DNA of 35,483 nucleotides from JAQVPN01 sp036170435. GTDB lineage: Bacteria; Patescibacteriota; Gracilibacteria; BD1-5; UBA6164. The notes beneath the pieces were generated by a model, which saw nothing but the letters and a program-made list of their open reading frames with translations, was not told the DNA's origin and ran no database searches. The position numbers and the translations under genes are program-made. The stretch is taken from assembly GCA_036170435.1 (NCBI GenBank), contig JAVHPF010000063.1, positions 1-35,483 on the forward strand. The letters run 5' to 3'. This document shows positions 9,117 to 18,950 of the stretch, piece by piece (the first letter of the stretch is position 1; every line of letters starts with the position of its first letter).

Positions 9117-10103
9117 TTAGATTACGAAATATGAATCAACTGAGTAAAAAGAAATTTCCTTTTCTTTTCATCTCAAAGCCTCTTTTCATAGAAAATTAAT
9201 AGAAAATTTTTCCTTATTTTCTATTAATTTATAAACAGATTCTGAAATGATTATATTTTTATTATGCGTTCTTGTCAAATCTTCCAATCTTGATGCTATA
9301 TTTACAGTATCTCCAAGAACTGTTGCCTCCATTCTTTTTTTAGTTCAAACAGTTCCAACAATAACTTCTCAGGCATTTATTCCTATTCAAACACTGATTT
9401 TTTTACCTAAATCTCACATTTTAAATTTTTCTATAAATTCTTGAATTTCTATAGACGCAACAATTGCATTTTCCTCATGTCATTCATCAAAAATAACCAT
9501 TATTCAATCTCATAAATATTTGTCTATATATCATTTGTTTTTCAAAATTATTTCACCGATTCAATCAAAATACAAATTAAGTAAAAACAAAGCTCTTTCG
9601 TGATTTATTTTCTCTGAAATAGAAGTGAAACCAGCAATATCAATAAACATTACAGAAATATTTTTCATTTTGAAGTTTCAAAGAGCAATTCTTTCATATC
9701 ATTTTTCACCAATTTCATCATAAATTTGTTTAGGCAAAAATTTCATAAAAGTGCTTTTGATTTCTTCCAAATTTTTCTTTTCTATATTTGATTTCAAAAT
9801 ATATCTTTTAAGTAATTTTTCCAAATCATTATTTTCTTTGAAATTTGTTAAATCTTGTTTTTGTTTTTCTATTTTTGTAAATGAATCTCAATTTTGGTTG
9901 AAACTTCCCAATTTTTGCATAAAATCTTTTAATTTTTTATAAAAAATTGTATTTAACAAAACTAAACATATAAGTAAAAATAAATTTATAAGTAATGTAT
10001 TTTGAAAAATAAAATTATTTGTTTTAGAAAAATAAAATCAAAAATTGCTTAATACAAGCAAAAAAAAGAAAAGAAAGTTTAGTTTTATAAATGAATAGTT
10101 CAT
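9117..10103 (-). CDS. Membrane-bound class III adenylate/guanylate cyclase
   Basis: 328 aa. Two transmembrane helices (about residues 5-25 and 34-54), a coiled linker (about 60-125), then a class III cyclase domain from about residue 145. Metal-binding aspartates sit in MFIDIAGFTS and in KYLGDGIMVIF (both glycines of GDG-type motif are UGA). KYLG supplies the purine-reading Lys, ATVLGDTVN a Thr at the second purine position, and NIASRLE the Asn and Arg that stabilise the transition state. The Lys/Thr pair is typical of class IIIb cyclases, so ATP is the likely substrate. No periplasmic sensor domain is present. In an operon with the TraB-like gene. Confidence 0.92.
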
Positions 10104-10138
10104 TTGTTTTTATTTTTAATATTAATTTAATATGAAGC

Positions 10139-11743
10139 TTAGTATATTTTAGACAATTCTCCAAATATTTTTATCATATTATTCCTAAGTCTTTCTGGAT
10201 CTTGATTCTGTTCTTTTTTATAGATTTTTTTAAGTAAATCCCATTTTCTTACAGGCATTATCGCAAGTATTTCTAAATAGTTTGGAATATCTAGTTCTTT
10301 CATATATTTTGCTATATTCAAAATTTTTTCCAAATCTTTTTCATAATATTTTCTAAGTTCCAGGTAATGCTCTTGATTTTCTTTATGAGACTTATAATAA
10401 TCATATAATCCTTGCTCTTCTTCTTTTTTAATTAATACATCCATTATTTCAGCTAAAGTTCTTTCCCCGTCTTTTATATATGCAATTATTTCATCTTTTG
10501 CATTATTTAGATAATCATTTAATGGATAATCTGGCATAATAATTTTATTTTCTGCGTGTCTAATTTCATGATCTTTTACTATTTCTGATCTAATACTAAA
10601 AAATTTAGATCAATTTATGAGTGAAATGGGAACTAATTTTGAATTAGTAAAGAATCATCCGACTTGTTCAGCCTCAGCTTCACTTGCATTAAATAATGAG
10701 CTATAAATATTTGTAAAATCTTTTGGGTTTGAAATATAAAAAACATGGCTTGTTAATTCTTCTTCAAAATAAATTCATCATTCTATATTTTCTTCTGGAA
10801 TATTTATAATAGATGCTAGTAGTTTTTTAGGATTATTATCAAAATTCTTAATATCTCCATAATCATTTATAATTTTTTTTGTAGCTACATGTTTCGAAAT
10901 TTGTTTTATAACTGCAATTCTTTGTTTTGTAGATAAAATTTTAAACTCATTTTCTAAATATTGAATTACTAATTTAGTGTATTCCCAGTGAGAAACTTTT
11001 TCATTATTGAATTTTATAGATAAATTTTTTATTTTTCCTGGAAGAGATGAAATTATATCTAATTGTTTTTTTAAATTTTTATAAAAAATATTTAATGCTT
11101 CTTGTTTTTCTTCACTTTTCAAAGATAAGATTTTCTTTAATTCTTCTTCCGGATTAAAACTAGGAGAAATATGTATTTCATTAAAAAATCTATCATTAAA
11201 AGTTTGCTCCTCAGTTTTATGATTATTATTTTTTAATAAAAATAAATACTCAAGCAATAAACTATCACTTTCTTCTTTCGATGTATAAATATTTGTAATA
11301 TAATCGAAAACGACTCCTAATCATCAATGCAATATTTCACTAAAATTTTGAGTTTTTTTTACTATTTCAGCTAACTCAATAAGTAAATTTCCTTCAATTC
11401 ATTTATCTAAAAGAAATTTCATAGTTGAAATTATTTCCTCTTGTTTTAACTTTTTATATCTTCTTTTTAATAAATTATAAATAAGTGAAAAATCTTCTAT
11501 TTCCAATCTAGTTCAAAAATATTCCTTATTTTCTTCAAATAAATTTTGTGTAAAAGAAATTGTCTGTTTTTCTAGTTTTTTGTTTTTGGATGATATTATA
11601 TCTTCTGGTCTTTTATGAGCAATTCTTGTTTTATCCATAAGTATTTCTGCAACTTCATCCTTAACAAACAATTGCTTAAAGGCAATTGTTTTACTGGCTG
11701 CTGGAGTTTTAGAATTATAATTATGTGAATTGTTTGTATTCAT
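10139..11743 (-). CDS. Large soluble protein with an HExxH motif, putative zinc peptidase
   Basis: 534 aa once five or more in-frame UGA codons are read as Gly. No signal peptide or membrane helix. Mostly charged helical sequence. Near residue 392 is DHEIRHAEN, an HExxH zinc-ligand motif, followed about 25 residues later by NAKDEIIAY, whose Glu could be the third ligand as in gluzincins. The stretch preceding it (FYISNPKDF, SEAEAEQVGGFF) and following it (YPLNDYL) suggests a compact catalytic domain of about residues 320-450 between helical regions. I do not recognise a named family. Lies between the cyclase gene and era; a terminator separates it from era. Function is inference from the motif. 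Confidence 0.7.
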
Positions 11744-11750
11744 ATATCAA

Positions 11751-11779
11751 AAAATAAGATAAACTTTCGTCTATCTTAT
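11751..11779 (-). terminator. Terminator after era
   Basis: On minus: ATAAGATAGAC, GAAA tetraloop, GTTTATCTTAT, then a T-run. 11-bp stem with one G-U-type mismatch. It ends just 8 bases before the start codon of the HExxH gene. Confidence 0.65.
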
Positions 11780-11805
11780 CATATTTGTAATTTTAAAGCA
11801 AAAAT

Positions 11806-12699
11806 TTATCTTAAAATTTGTTTAATTAATCTTTCATTTTTTCTCCATTTTTCTTGAGTTTTTACTCTAAGAGCAATAAAAACTTTTTTTCCAAAAATTT
11901 CTTCTAATTCTGTTCTTGCTTCAGTTCAAATTTGAGTAACTAAATCTCAGTTTTTCCCTATAATTATATATCTTTGACTATCAGTTTCTGTATAGATATA
12001 AGCATTTATTCTAAGAATTGATGGCTTGTCTTCTATGTCAGTAACATCTATAAAAATACTATGTGGAATTTCTTCTTTTGTATGCAAAAATACTTTTTCT
12101 CTAATAATTTCAGCTATTCTAAAATCCATTTCCTGAACTGTATAATAATCCTCATCATAAAGCAAACTTCAAACTGGCAAATATGATTTCATTTTTTCAA
12201 GTAATTCTTCAAACCCTTCTTTAGTAACAGACGAAATATTTAGATTTTTTGAAGTATCTAGAACTTTTTTATTTATATCAGATTTTGTAAATACTTTTAA
12301 AACTGGGATTGAAGTAAAAGAAAGTAATTCTTCTATATATTTTTCTTCAGCTCAAGTTTCTCTAGTTGGGTCAACAAAATATACTATTAAACTGGCTTCT
12401 TTCATAGAACTCATAGCTTGTTTATTGATTTCTTCATTGAAAACTTTTTCTTCTTTATGAATTCATGGAGTATCAAAAAATATTATTTGAGAATCCTCAT
12501 CATTAAAAATACCCAAAACTCTTTTTCTTGTAGTTTGAGGAACACTTGATATTATTGAAACTTTTTCTCAAATCAAAGCATTAACAAAAGTAGATTTCCC
12601 AACATTTGGTCTACCAATAACTGCAATATATCAAACCTTCTTTTTTATGTCCGTAAAGTTGATTTTTGACAATATATCTTCTTTATTTAATTCTATCAT
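11806..12699 (-). CDS. era: GTPase Era
   Basis: 297 aa, close to the usual 300. GTPase motifs: GRPNVGKST (P-loop, residues 29-37), switch I QTTRKRVLG, DTPG with its Gly as UGA, and the base-reading TKSD. The C-terminal KH domain carries VQEMDFRIAEIIREKV and VIGKN-like IIIGKNGDLVTQIG. Era binds the 3' end of 16S rRNA and helps 30S assembly. An N-terminal extension of about 22 residues precedes the P-loop. It is transcribed divergently from rpsF-ssb-rpsR. Most glycines in conserved motifs are a mix of GGN and UGA, giving strong support for the recoded reading. Confidence 0.96.
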
Positions 12700-12752
12700 A
12701 TTTAAGCGTATTAAATTTATATTAAAAATTAGCTCTAATAATATATTTTCTT

Positions 12753-12780
12753 TTGACAAAAAGTAAATATTTTTTAAAAT
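12753..12780 (+). promoter_or_regulatory. Promoter of the rpsF-ssb-rpsR operon
   Basis: TTGACA, 16-bp spacer, TAAAAT, about 88 bases before the rpsF ATG. A ribosome site AGGGG lies 5-9 bases before that ATG. Confidence 0.55.
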
Positions 12781-12867
12781 ACCACCAGCTTTTTTGACTA
12801 AAAGCGATTTTTATTTTATTTCCTTCTTTTTGCAAAATGCAATAAGATGATAATCCATAGGGGTATT

Positions 12868-13155
12868 ATGACTAAATACGAGCTTATGCTTATAATGTCT
12901 CCAAGTCTAACTGACGAAGAGAGAACTGCTACTATGACAGAATTGAAAGATCTTCTTTCACTTAATTCTGCAAATATAATCTCAGAAGAAATCTGGGGAG
13001 AAAGAAAAATGGCCTATAAAATTAACGGGACATTAAAAGGATTCTATACACTTTTTACTTTAGAACTTGAATGAACTAAATTAAAAGAAATGAACAAAAC
13101 TATAAACCTTATGCCAAATATATGGAGATATATGTTTGTTAAATTAGAAAAATAA
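12868..13155 (+). CDS. rpsF: 30S ribosomal protein bS6
   Basis: 95 aa. YELMLIMSPSLTDEE at the N-terminus, then EEIWGERKMAYKINGTLKGFY and the closing INLMPNIWRYMFVKLEK fit bS6, which binds bS18 on the 30S platform. One Gly near the end of the third strand is UGA. An ATG seven codons upstream is in frame, but the internal ATG at 12868 is preferred: it starts where homologues start and has AGGGG just upstream. First gene of the classic rpsF-ssb-rpsR order. Confidence 0.95.
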
Positions 13156-13183
13156 TATTTTTGATTTATAATTTTTTTAAACG

Positions 13184-13585
13184 ATGAGAACAGTTAACAA
13201 GGTAATACTTATTGGTAATGTAACTAGAGATGCTTCAGTAAAACAAAATGATTGAAAGAAAAAAATTGCACTTTTTACAATTGCAACTAATAGATATTTC
13301 AAAACTGCTACTGGAGAAAACAAATCTGAATCAGAATTTCATAATTGTGTAGCTTGGGGAACTTTAGCTGATAAATTAGAAATTTCTCTTACAAAAGGAA
13401 AACTTGTTTATATAGAATGAAGACTTAGAACTAGAGTTATAGAAAAAGAAAATTGAGAAAAAAATTATAAAACTGAAATAGTTGTAACAAACTTAATATT
13501 TTTAAACAAAAAATCTGATTTTAGTGAATCACATGATGAAGAAATTCTAGATGATGATTTATTCGAAGAAGATGATAAATTTTAA
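13184..13585 (+). CDS. ssb: Single-stranded DNA-binding protein
   Basis: 133 aa. OB-fold with the family pattern VNKVILIGNVTRDASVK, ALFTIATNRYF, EFHNCVAWGTLADKLE and GKLVYIEGRLRTR (one Gly UGA). A short linker leads to an acidic tail ending EEDDKF, equivalent to the DDDIPF tip used to recruit partner proteins, though the usual Pro-Phe is replaced. Shorter than E. coli SSB (178 aa) because the linker is short. Sits between rpsF and rpsR as in most bacteria. Confidence 0.95.
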
Positions 13586-13604
13586 TTTTTAAATTATCTA
13601 AAAG

Positions 13605-13820
13605 ATGGCTACTAAATGTCCATTAGAAGGTGTAGAAATAAACTACAAAGATACAGAACTTCTAAAAAAATACATATCTAAATTTGGGAAAATCGTTCCT
13701 AGATATTACACTGGAGTAAGTTTGAAAAAACAAAAACAATTAGCTAGAGAAATTAAAAGAGCTAGAACAATGGCTCTACTTCCTTTCATAGTTAAATTTG
13801 AACCTACATTCAACGATTAA
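13605..13820 (+). CDS. rpsR: 30S ribosomal protein bS18
   Basis: 71 aa. INYKDTELLKKYISKFGKI, PRYYTGVSLKKQKQLAREI and KRARTMALLPFI are diagnostic of bS18 (platform, partner of bS6). No UGA codons; few glycines. Last gene of the operon, followed by a strong terminator. rplI, often next, is absent. Confidence 0.96.
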   Translation: MATKCPLEGVEINYKDTELLKKYISKFGKIVPRYYTGVSLKKQKQLAREIKRARTMALLPFIVKFEPTFND

Positions 13821-13823
13821 TAT

Positions 13824-13866
13824 AAACAAAAAAACAGCTTTCGATTTGAAAGCTGTTTTTTTGTTT
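13824..13866 (+). terminator. Terminator of the rpsF operon (first copy of a repeated hairpin)
   Basis: 19-bp stem: AAACAAAAAAACAGCTTTC pairs with its complement around a GATTT loop. Its core arms recur almost unchanged at 14513-14557. Confidence 0.85.
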
Positions 13867-13952
13867 GGATTTATTAAAAATTGCTAAAATTAAATTGACT
13901 TTGTATATCTCTTGAATATACTAAAATCTAATAAAATTAAAATTTTAAAAAT

Positions 13953-14228
13953 ATGATTTTTGATTTTGATCCTGAAAAAAATAAGTTACTAAAGGAAGCT
14001 AGGGATATAAGTTTTGAGGAAGTTATAGAAGAAATAGAAAATGGTGATAATGTTTTAGATATGATAAGTCATAGTAATACTTTAAAGTATCCAAATCAAT
14101 TTATATTTATTATAAGAATGAAATGATACATATATTCTGTACCATTTGTAAAAGATAATAATAGGATATTTCTAAAAACTATATTTCCAGATAGGAGATT
14201 ATTAAAAAAGTATAATTTTAATTCATAA
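13953..14228 (+). CDS. BrnT-like toxin of a type II toxin-antitoxin pair
   Basis: 91 aa. FDFDPEKNKLLKEARDISFEE recalls the BrnT opening (FxWDPxKNxxNxxKHGISFEEA; quoted in part), and the end IFLKTIFPDRRLLKKY matches the KT..P.R...KKY closing segment found in BrnT-like/RelE-fold toxins. One in-frame UGA (MKGYIYSVPF). Such toxins are ribonucleases that block translation. The partner gene begins 11 bases downstream, in toxin-first order as in brnTA. The cassette lies alone between two nearly identical terminators. Family call is by pattern; activity not shown. Confidence 0.72.
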
Positions 14229-14239
14229 TTAAATTTAAT

Positions 14240-14512
14240 ATGTCAACAAAAGATAATATAAAATATTTAGATAATGAAGAAATGGATTTTTTCGAAAGTA
14301 TGGATTATGAGAAAGCTCAAAGTATTCCAAATGTAAAAGAAGAAATAGCTAAATATCAGAAATTTGCTAAAGACCAATATTCTAAGAGAAAAGCTATAAG
14401 TATAAGATTACTTGAATACGATATCCGAAAATTAAAAGCTAAATCAAAACGAGAGTGAATACCATATCAGACTCTTATTGCTTCGGCGGTGCATAAATAT
14501 GTGAATTCTTAA
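14240..14512 (+). CDS. Cognate ribbon-helix-helix antitoxin
   Basis: 90 aa. An acidic N-terminal half (EEMDFFESMDYEKAQ) would contact the toxin. The C-terminal half is a CopG/BrnA-type DNA-binding segment: AISIRLLEYDIRKLKAKSKREG, then IPYQTLIASAVHKYV (quoted in part), where the strand, helix and helix of RHH proteins are evident. The Gly of the REGIPYQTL motif is UGA. Likely represses its own operon. Follows the toxin gene by 11 bases. Confidence 0.8.
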
Positions 14513-14557
14513 AACCAAAAAAACAGCTTTCAAAATTTGAAAGCTGTTTTTTTGGTT
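14513..14557 (+). terminator. Terminator of the toxin-antitoxin operon (second hairpin copy)
   Basis: 22-bp stem that repeats the AAAAAAACAGCTTTC arm and its complement from 13824-13866, starting one base past the antitoxin stop. A third, half-length remnant (AAAGCTGTTTTTT) is at about 15656. Confidence 0.85.
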
Positions 14558-14625
14558 GGTTTTTTACAATTTTACAATTTTAATGATACTATAATATTAT
14601 AATTTATAATAATAAAATAATATAT

Positions 14626-15630
14626 ATGAGCTCAATTAATAATGAAAATGATAAATTTTTAGAGAATATTTGTCTAAAATGAGAATCTATAAACAAAATG
14701 TTTCTAACTATAAATAGAGCGAATATAGAAGAAATAAAAAAAAATACTGAAAATTTATTATCTGAAATGGTGGAAAATTGAATATTAGATACTTATTTAC
14801 TAGAAAAAATAACATTAACTTACTTATTGTCATTAATTTTTGCTAACGAAACTAACGAAGCAATCGAGATACTTAATAAAAGTAATGATAAATATAAAAT
14901 GTTTAATACTTGAGTTTCAATAATGGAAACAAATTCGAGTTTATCAACAAAAGATATACTAAATTTTTATCAAATATACCGAATATTAAATGCTTCTAAT
15001 TTATTGATGATAACTCGAGAAGACAAGATAAAAAAAGTTGATTATTTTATGAAAAAAATATGTGATTATTATAGTGAAAACAAAATGATTCAAGAATTAT
15101 TTTATAGTCTTTGAAATTGGCAATATTTAGTTTTAAAAATAATAAATTCTGAAGAAATTAATATAAAATCAGAGATAAATATCTACTTATCAAAGTTACC
15201 TGAAGAACTACTAATAAAAGTACCTAAAAGAATTACTTTGCCAATTTTAGATTCTTGGAAATTACTTCCTTTAGCTATTAAAGATACAAAATCTGATGAT
15301 AGTAAAAATAGTGAAAATTTAATAAAAAAGTTATTTTCTCCTAACTGAAGAATAAACAGATTAGAGTATTTTAAATATTTTATAATTATATTTATTATTG
15401 AACTATTTACTTTAAGTATATTAAATTATTTATGATATGCAAAATTAGATGAGCGAATAGATAAAAATCATTTAATATTTTTTATTCCTTACTTTCCAGT
15501 AATAATTAAAAGATTACACGATTCAAATTATTCATGATGGTGGTCATTATTACGGCCAATAATGTTTTTTTTAGTTATATTTCCAAAATGAACTGACTGA
15601 GAAAATAAATATTGACCTAAAAACAAATAA
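14626..15630 (+). CDS. Protein with C-terminal DUF805 membrane domain
   Basis: 334 aa. Residues 1-235 are charged, helical and not recognised. The last about 100 residues are DUF805: NGRINRLEYFKYF, two hydrophobic helices, KRLHDSNYSGWW, then GTDGENKYGP, all invariant parts of that family, with UGA at several of the conserved glycines. DUF805 proteins are small membrane proteins of unknown role; a long soluble N-terminal domain is unusual. A rare CGG codon (15553-15555) lies right after SGWWSLL, where homologues have a hydrophobic or aromatic residue. A weak T-rich remnant follows the stop. Confidence 0.82.
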
Positions 15631-15672
15631 ACTCATCTTTAATTTAAAAATTTTTAAAGCTGTTTTTTAAAT

Positions 15673-15700
15673 TTGCTTTTTTATATATTTTTACTATAAT
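15673..15700 (+). promoter_or_regulatory. Promoter of the typA leader
   Basis: TTGCTT, 16-bp spacer, TATAAT. Transcription would start near 15707 and run into the hairpin at 15737-15770, about 120 nt before typA. Confidence 0.55.
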
Positions 15701-15702
15701 TT

Positions 15703-15780
15703 GCCGGTAAATAAGTCCGGATTTAAAAATCATTTTAAGACCGGTCTCAAAACGAAAAGAGACCGGTCTTATTTTTATTT
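15703..15780 (+). promoter_or_regulatory. Leader with terminator-like hairpin upstream of typA
   Basis: A perfect 12-bp stem AAGACCGGTCTC/GAGACCGGTCTT (15737-15748, 15759-15770) with a 10-nt loop is followed by ATTTTTATTT. Each arm holds the self-complementary AGACCGGTCT. Two further CCGG blocks (15704-15707 and 15717-15720) upstream could pair with an arm. It lies between a good promoter and the typA ATG, so it could be an attenuator or the end of a short RNA of about 70 nt. Confidence 0.5.
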
Positions 15781-15825
15781 AAAAACCAGATTATTAAATA
15801 TTATTTTTTTATATAAATTTTATAG

Positions 15826-17622
15826 ATGTCTATAAGAAATGTAGCGATAATTGCCCATGTAGATCACGGGAAAACAACACTAGTTGATGCTATGCTAAAA
15901 CAAAGTGGTACGTTTAGAGAAAATGAAGTTGTAGAAACTTGTGTTATGGATTCTAATGCTCAAGAAAAAGAAAGAGGGATTACTATCTATTCAAAAAATA
16001 CTTCTATTTTCTACAAAGGAAATAAAATAAACATAGTTGATACTCCAGGGCATGCTGATTTTGGTTCAGAAGTAGAAAGAGTACTTAGAACTGTAGATTC
16101 AGTTATACTTGTAGTTGATGCTTATGAAGGACCTATGCCTCAAACTAAATTCGTATTAAAAAAATCACTAGAATTAGGAATCAAACCTATCGTTGTAATA
16201 AACAAAATCGACAAACCTACTGCTAGACCAGATGAAGTTGTTGATATGGTATTTGACCTATTTGTTAAACTTGGTGCAACAGATGAACAATTAGATTTCC
16301 CAGTTGCTTATGCAATCGCAAGAGAAGGTATTGCAAAAATCAATTTAGAAGATGATTCAAAAGATATCACTCCTCTATTTGACCTAATAATGGAAAAAGT
16401 TGCTGAATCTCCAAATGATACAACTAAACCATTTAGAATGCAAGTAGCGAATCTAGCTTATGATAATTTCTTAGGTAGACTTGCTATTGGTAGAGTTTAT
16501 GAAGGTAAAATCAAAGTTGGACAACAAGTAATTATTACTAGTAATGATTGAGTAAAAAGAAATGGTAAAATTTCTGAAATACTTACAAATGAAGGTCTTA
16601 AAAAAGTAAAATCAACTGAAGCTGTTGCTTGAGATATAGTAACTGTTGCTTGAATCCCAGATATCTTCGTATGAGAAACTATTGCTGAAAATGCTGATGT
16701 TCCTGTATTACCACCAATAACTATAGATGAACCTACTCTAAGAATGGAATTCTTGGTAAACAATTCTCCATTTGCTGGAAGAGAAGGTAAATTTGTAACT
16801 TCTAGACAAATCAGAGATAGACTTGAAAGAGAATTAGAAACAAATGTTTGAATGCAAATAGATTTTTCTGATGAAAATTTCATTGTTTCTGGTAGATGAG
16901 AATTACATTTATCAGTTCTAATTGAAACTATGAGAAGAGAAGGATTTGAATTACAAGTTTGAGCTCCTCAAGTAATCATGCATGAAGAAGATCACAAAAA
17001 AATGGAACCTATGGAAATAGTTTCAATATCTGTTCCTGATGAATCAGCAGGTTGAGTAATTGCTCAAATGGGTAAAAGAAAATGAGAGATGTTAAACATG
17101 TCTACTGATATGGGAACAACTAATTTAGAATTTTTAATTCCAACTAGATGACTTCTTGGTTTCAAATCTGAATTTACTACTCTTACTAAAGGTGAAGGTA
17201 TATTAACTTCTTCTTTTGAAGGATATGGTCCATATAAAGGTGAAATCGAAAAAAGAGATGTTGGTTCTATGATATCTTGAGAAACAGATAAAACTATGGC
17301 TTACTCTCTATGGAAATTACAAGAAAGATGACCACTATTCGTTGATCCTGCTGTTGAAATTTACGAAGGTATGATTATTGGTGAACATCTAAAAGGATGA
17401 GATCTAGTAGTAAATGCTTGTAAAAATAAACAATTAACAAACGTTAGATCTTCTGGTACTGATGAAGCGCTTAGACTTACTCCAATTAATAAAAAGAGTT
17501 TAGAAGAAGCGATTGATTATATCGGTAGAGGTGAATATGTTGAAGTAACTCCACTTTCAATTAGAATCAGAAAAAAATATTTAACTGAAACTGATAGAAA
17601 AAGAGCTGGTAAAAATGGATAA
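15826..17622 (+). CDS. typA: Translational GTPase TypA/BipA
   Basis: 598 aa, the usual size. G domain: AHVDHGKTTLVDAM (P-loop), RGITI, DTPGHADFG and NKIDKP. Later domains show SGRGELHLSVLIE, EGYGPYKGEI and the C-terminal VRSSGTDEALRLTP, all typical of TypA. About 13 in-frame UGA codons occur, each at a conserved Gly (for example SGR-UGA-ELHL), all in codons 242 onward. The first 241 codons carry about 16 Gly and no UGA. TypA is a ribosome-binding GTPase used under stress and in 50S assembly. Single gene with a leader hairpin and its own terminator. Confidence 0.97.
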
Positions 17623-17630
17623 TTAAAATA

Positions 17631-17668
17631 AAAAAACTAATATTTTGTTGTAAAAATATTAGTTTTTT
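17631..17668 (+). terminator. Terminator of typA
   Basis: 16-bp stem AAAAAACTAATATTTT and complement with a 6-nt loop and T8 tail, 9 bases past the stop. Confidence 0.85.
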
Positions 17669-17708
17669 TTATAATGGCTCGTGTTTTTACAATTAATAAA
17701 GAACTAAT

Positions 17709-18902
17709 ATGAAAAAATCTAATTTAATAGTAATAAGTCTTGTTTGAACTATGGCTCTTAGCTCTTGTTTTTTTGATAAAAAAAAGGAAGAACAACAAAC
17801 AAATAATTACTCTAATCAAGAACAAACTAATTCTTGAACAAATAATTTAAATGATAATAATACTACAGAAGATATGGCAAAAAATGATTACCAATTAGCA
17901 AAACCAGTTGCTTGAGATATAGTAGCTGTAATGAAAACTACGAATGGAACTATAAAAATTAAATTATTTAAAGATGTGGCTCCGCTTGCTGTTACAAACT
18001 TCATAGCTTTAGCTAAAAAATGATATTATAATGGTTTGATTTTCCATAGAGTTATAAAAGATTTTATGATTCAATGAGGAGATCCAACAGGAACTGGAAT
18101 GTGAGGAGAAAGTATTTATGGACATGAATTTACTGATGAATTTTCTTCAAAATTACACAATATAAAAGGTGCTTTATCTATGGCAAATAGCTGACCAAAT
18201 ACAAATGGTAGTCAATTTTTTATAGTAGCGACGGCTTCTACTTCTTGGCTTGATTGAGTACATACAGTTTTTGGACAAACGTATGAAGGAATGGATAATA
18301 TTGATAAAATTGATAGTTTAAAAACAGATTCAAATGATAAACCAGTAAAAGATGTAAAAATCATAAGTGTAGATATTATGGATTACTCTAATGCTGGATT
18401 AAAAGAACACAAATTTAATCTTGATGAAGAATTAAAAAAACTTGATGAATTAAAAGGTCAAAAAGCTGAAGCTAATAAAAATAGACAAGTAAAAGCTGGA
18501 GATCAAATAGCTGTTAATTATATCTGAAAACTTGAAGATGGAACAAAATTTGATAGTTCTTATGATAGAAAGCAACCACTAGAATTCAAAGTTTGAGCAG
18601 GAAAAATGATTAAATGATTTGATACTTGAGTTCTTGGAATGAAAGTATGAGAGAAAAAAACTATAGAAATTGAAGCGAAAGACTGATATGGTGAATATAA
18701 TAAAGAATTAGTAAAAGACCTTGATTTAAAAGAATTTAAAACTGCTGGAATAGATCCAAAAGCTGGTCTTGAAATACAAACTGGAATGTGAAAAGCAAAA
18801 ATAGTTTCTGTAATTTGAGATAAAGTAAAAGTTGATTTCAATCATTTCTTAGCTTGAAAAAAACTAATATTTGATGTTGAACTTGTTGAATTTAAAAATT
18901 AA
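17709..18902 (+). CDS. Lipoprotein fusing cyclophilin and SlyD/FKBP prolyl isomerases
   Basis: 397 aa. Lipoprotein signal with lipobox ALSSC (Cys20), then a Gln/Asn/Thr-rich linker to about residue 65. Residues about 74-222 are a cyclophilin: FHRVIKDFMIQGGDP with the catalytic Arg, MANSGPNTNGSQFFI, and WLDGVHTVFGQ. A charged helix (about 235-258) joins it to an FKBP domain from about 261: AGDQIAVNYIGKLEDGTKFD, FKVGAGKMIKGFDTGVLGM, then an insert-in-flap segment as in SlyD-type FKBPs, ending DVELVEF. Conserved glycines are frequently UGA. Cyclophilin-FKBP fusions are known but uncommon; this one should fold proteins outside the cytoplasmic membrane. Confidence 0.93.
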
Positions 18903-18908
18903 GAAAAC

Positions 18909-18950
18909 AAAATAAAAAGCATATTTTTCAAAAAATATGCTTTTTATTTT
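18909..18950. terminator. Bidirectional terminator between convergent genes
   Basis: 20-bp stem AAAATAAAAAGCATATTTTT and complement with a 2-nt centre. Serves the isomerase gene on plus and the FapA-like gene on minus, overlapping the latter's stop. Confidence 0.85.

Noticed and set aside
16497..16883. Open frame on minus inside typA
   Set aside because: Antisense shadow of a clear TypA domain; no start signal and no known motif.
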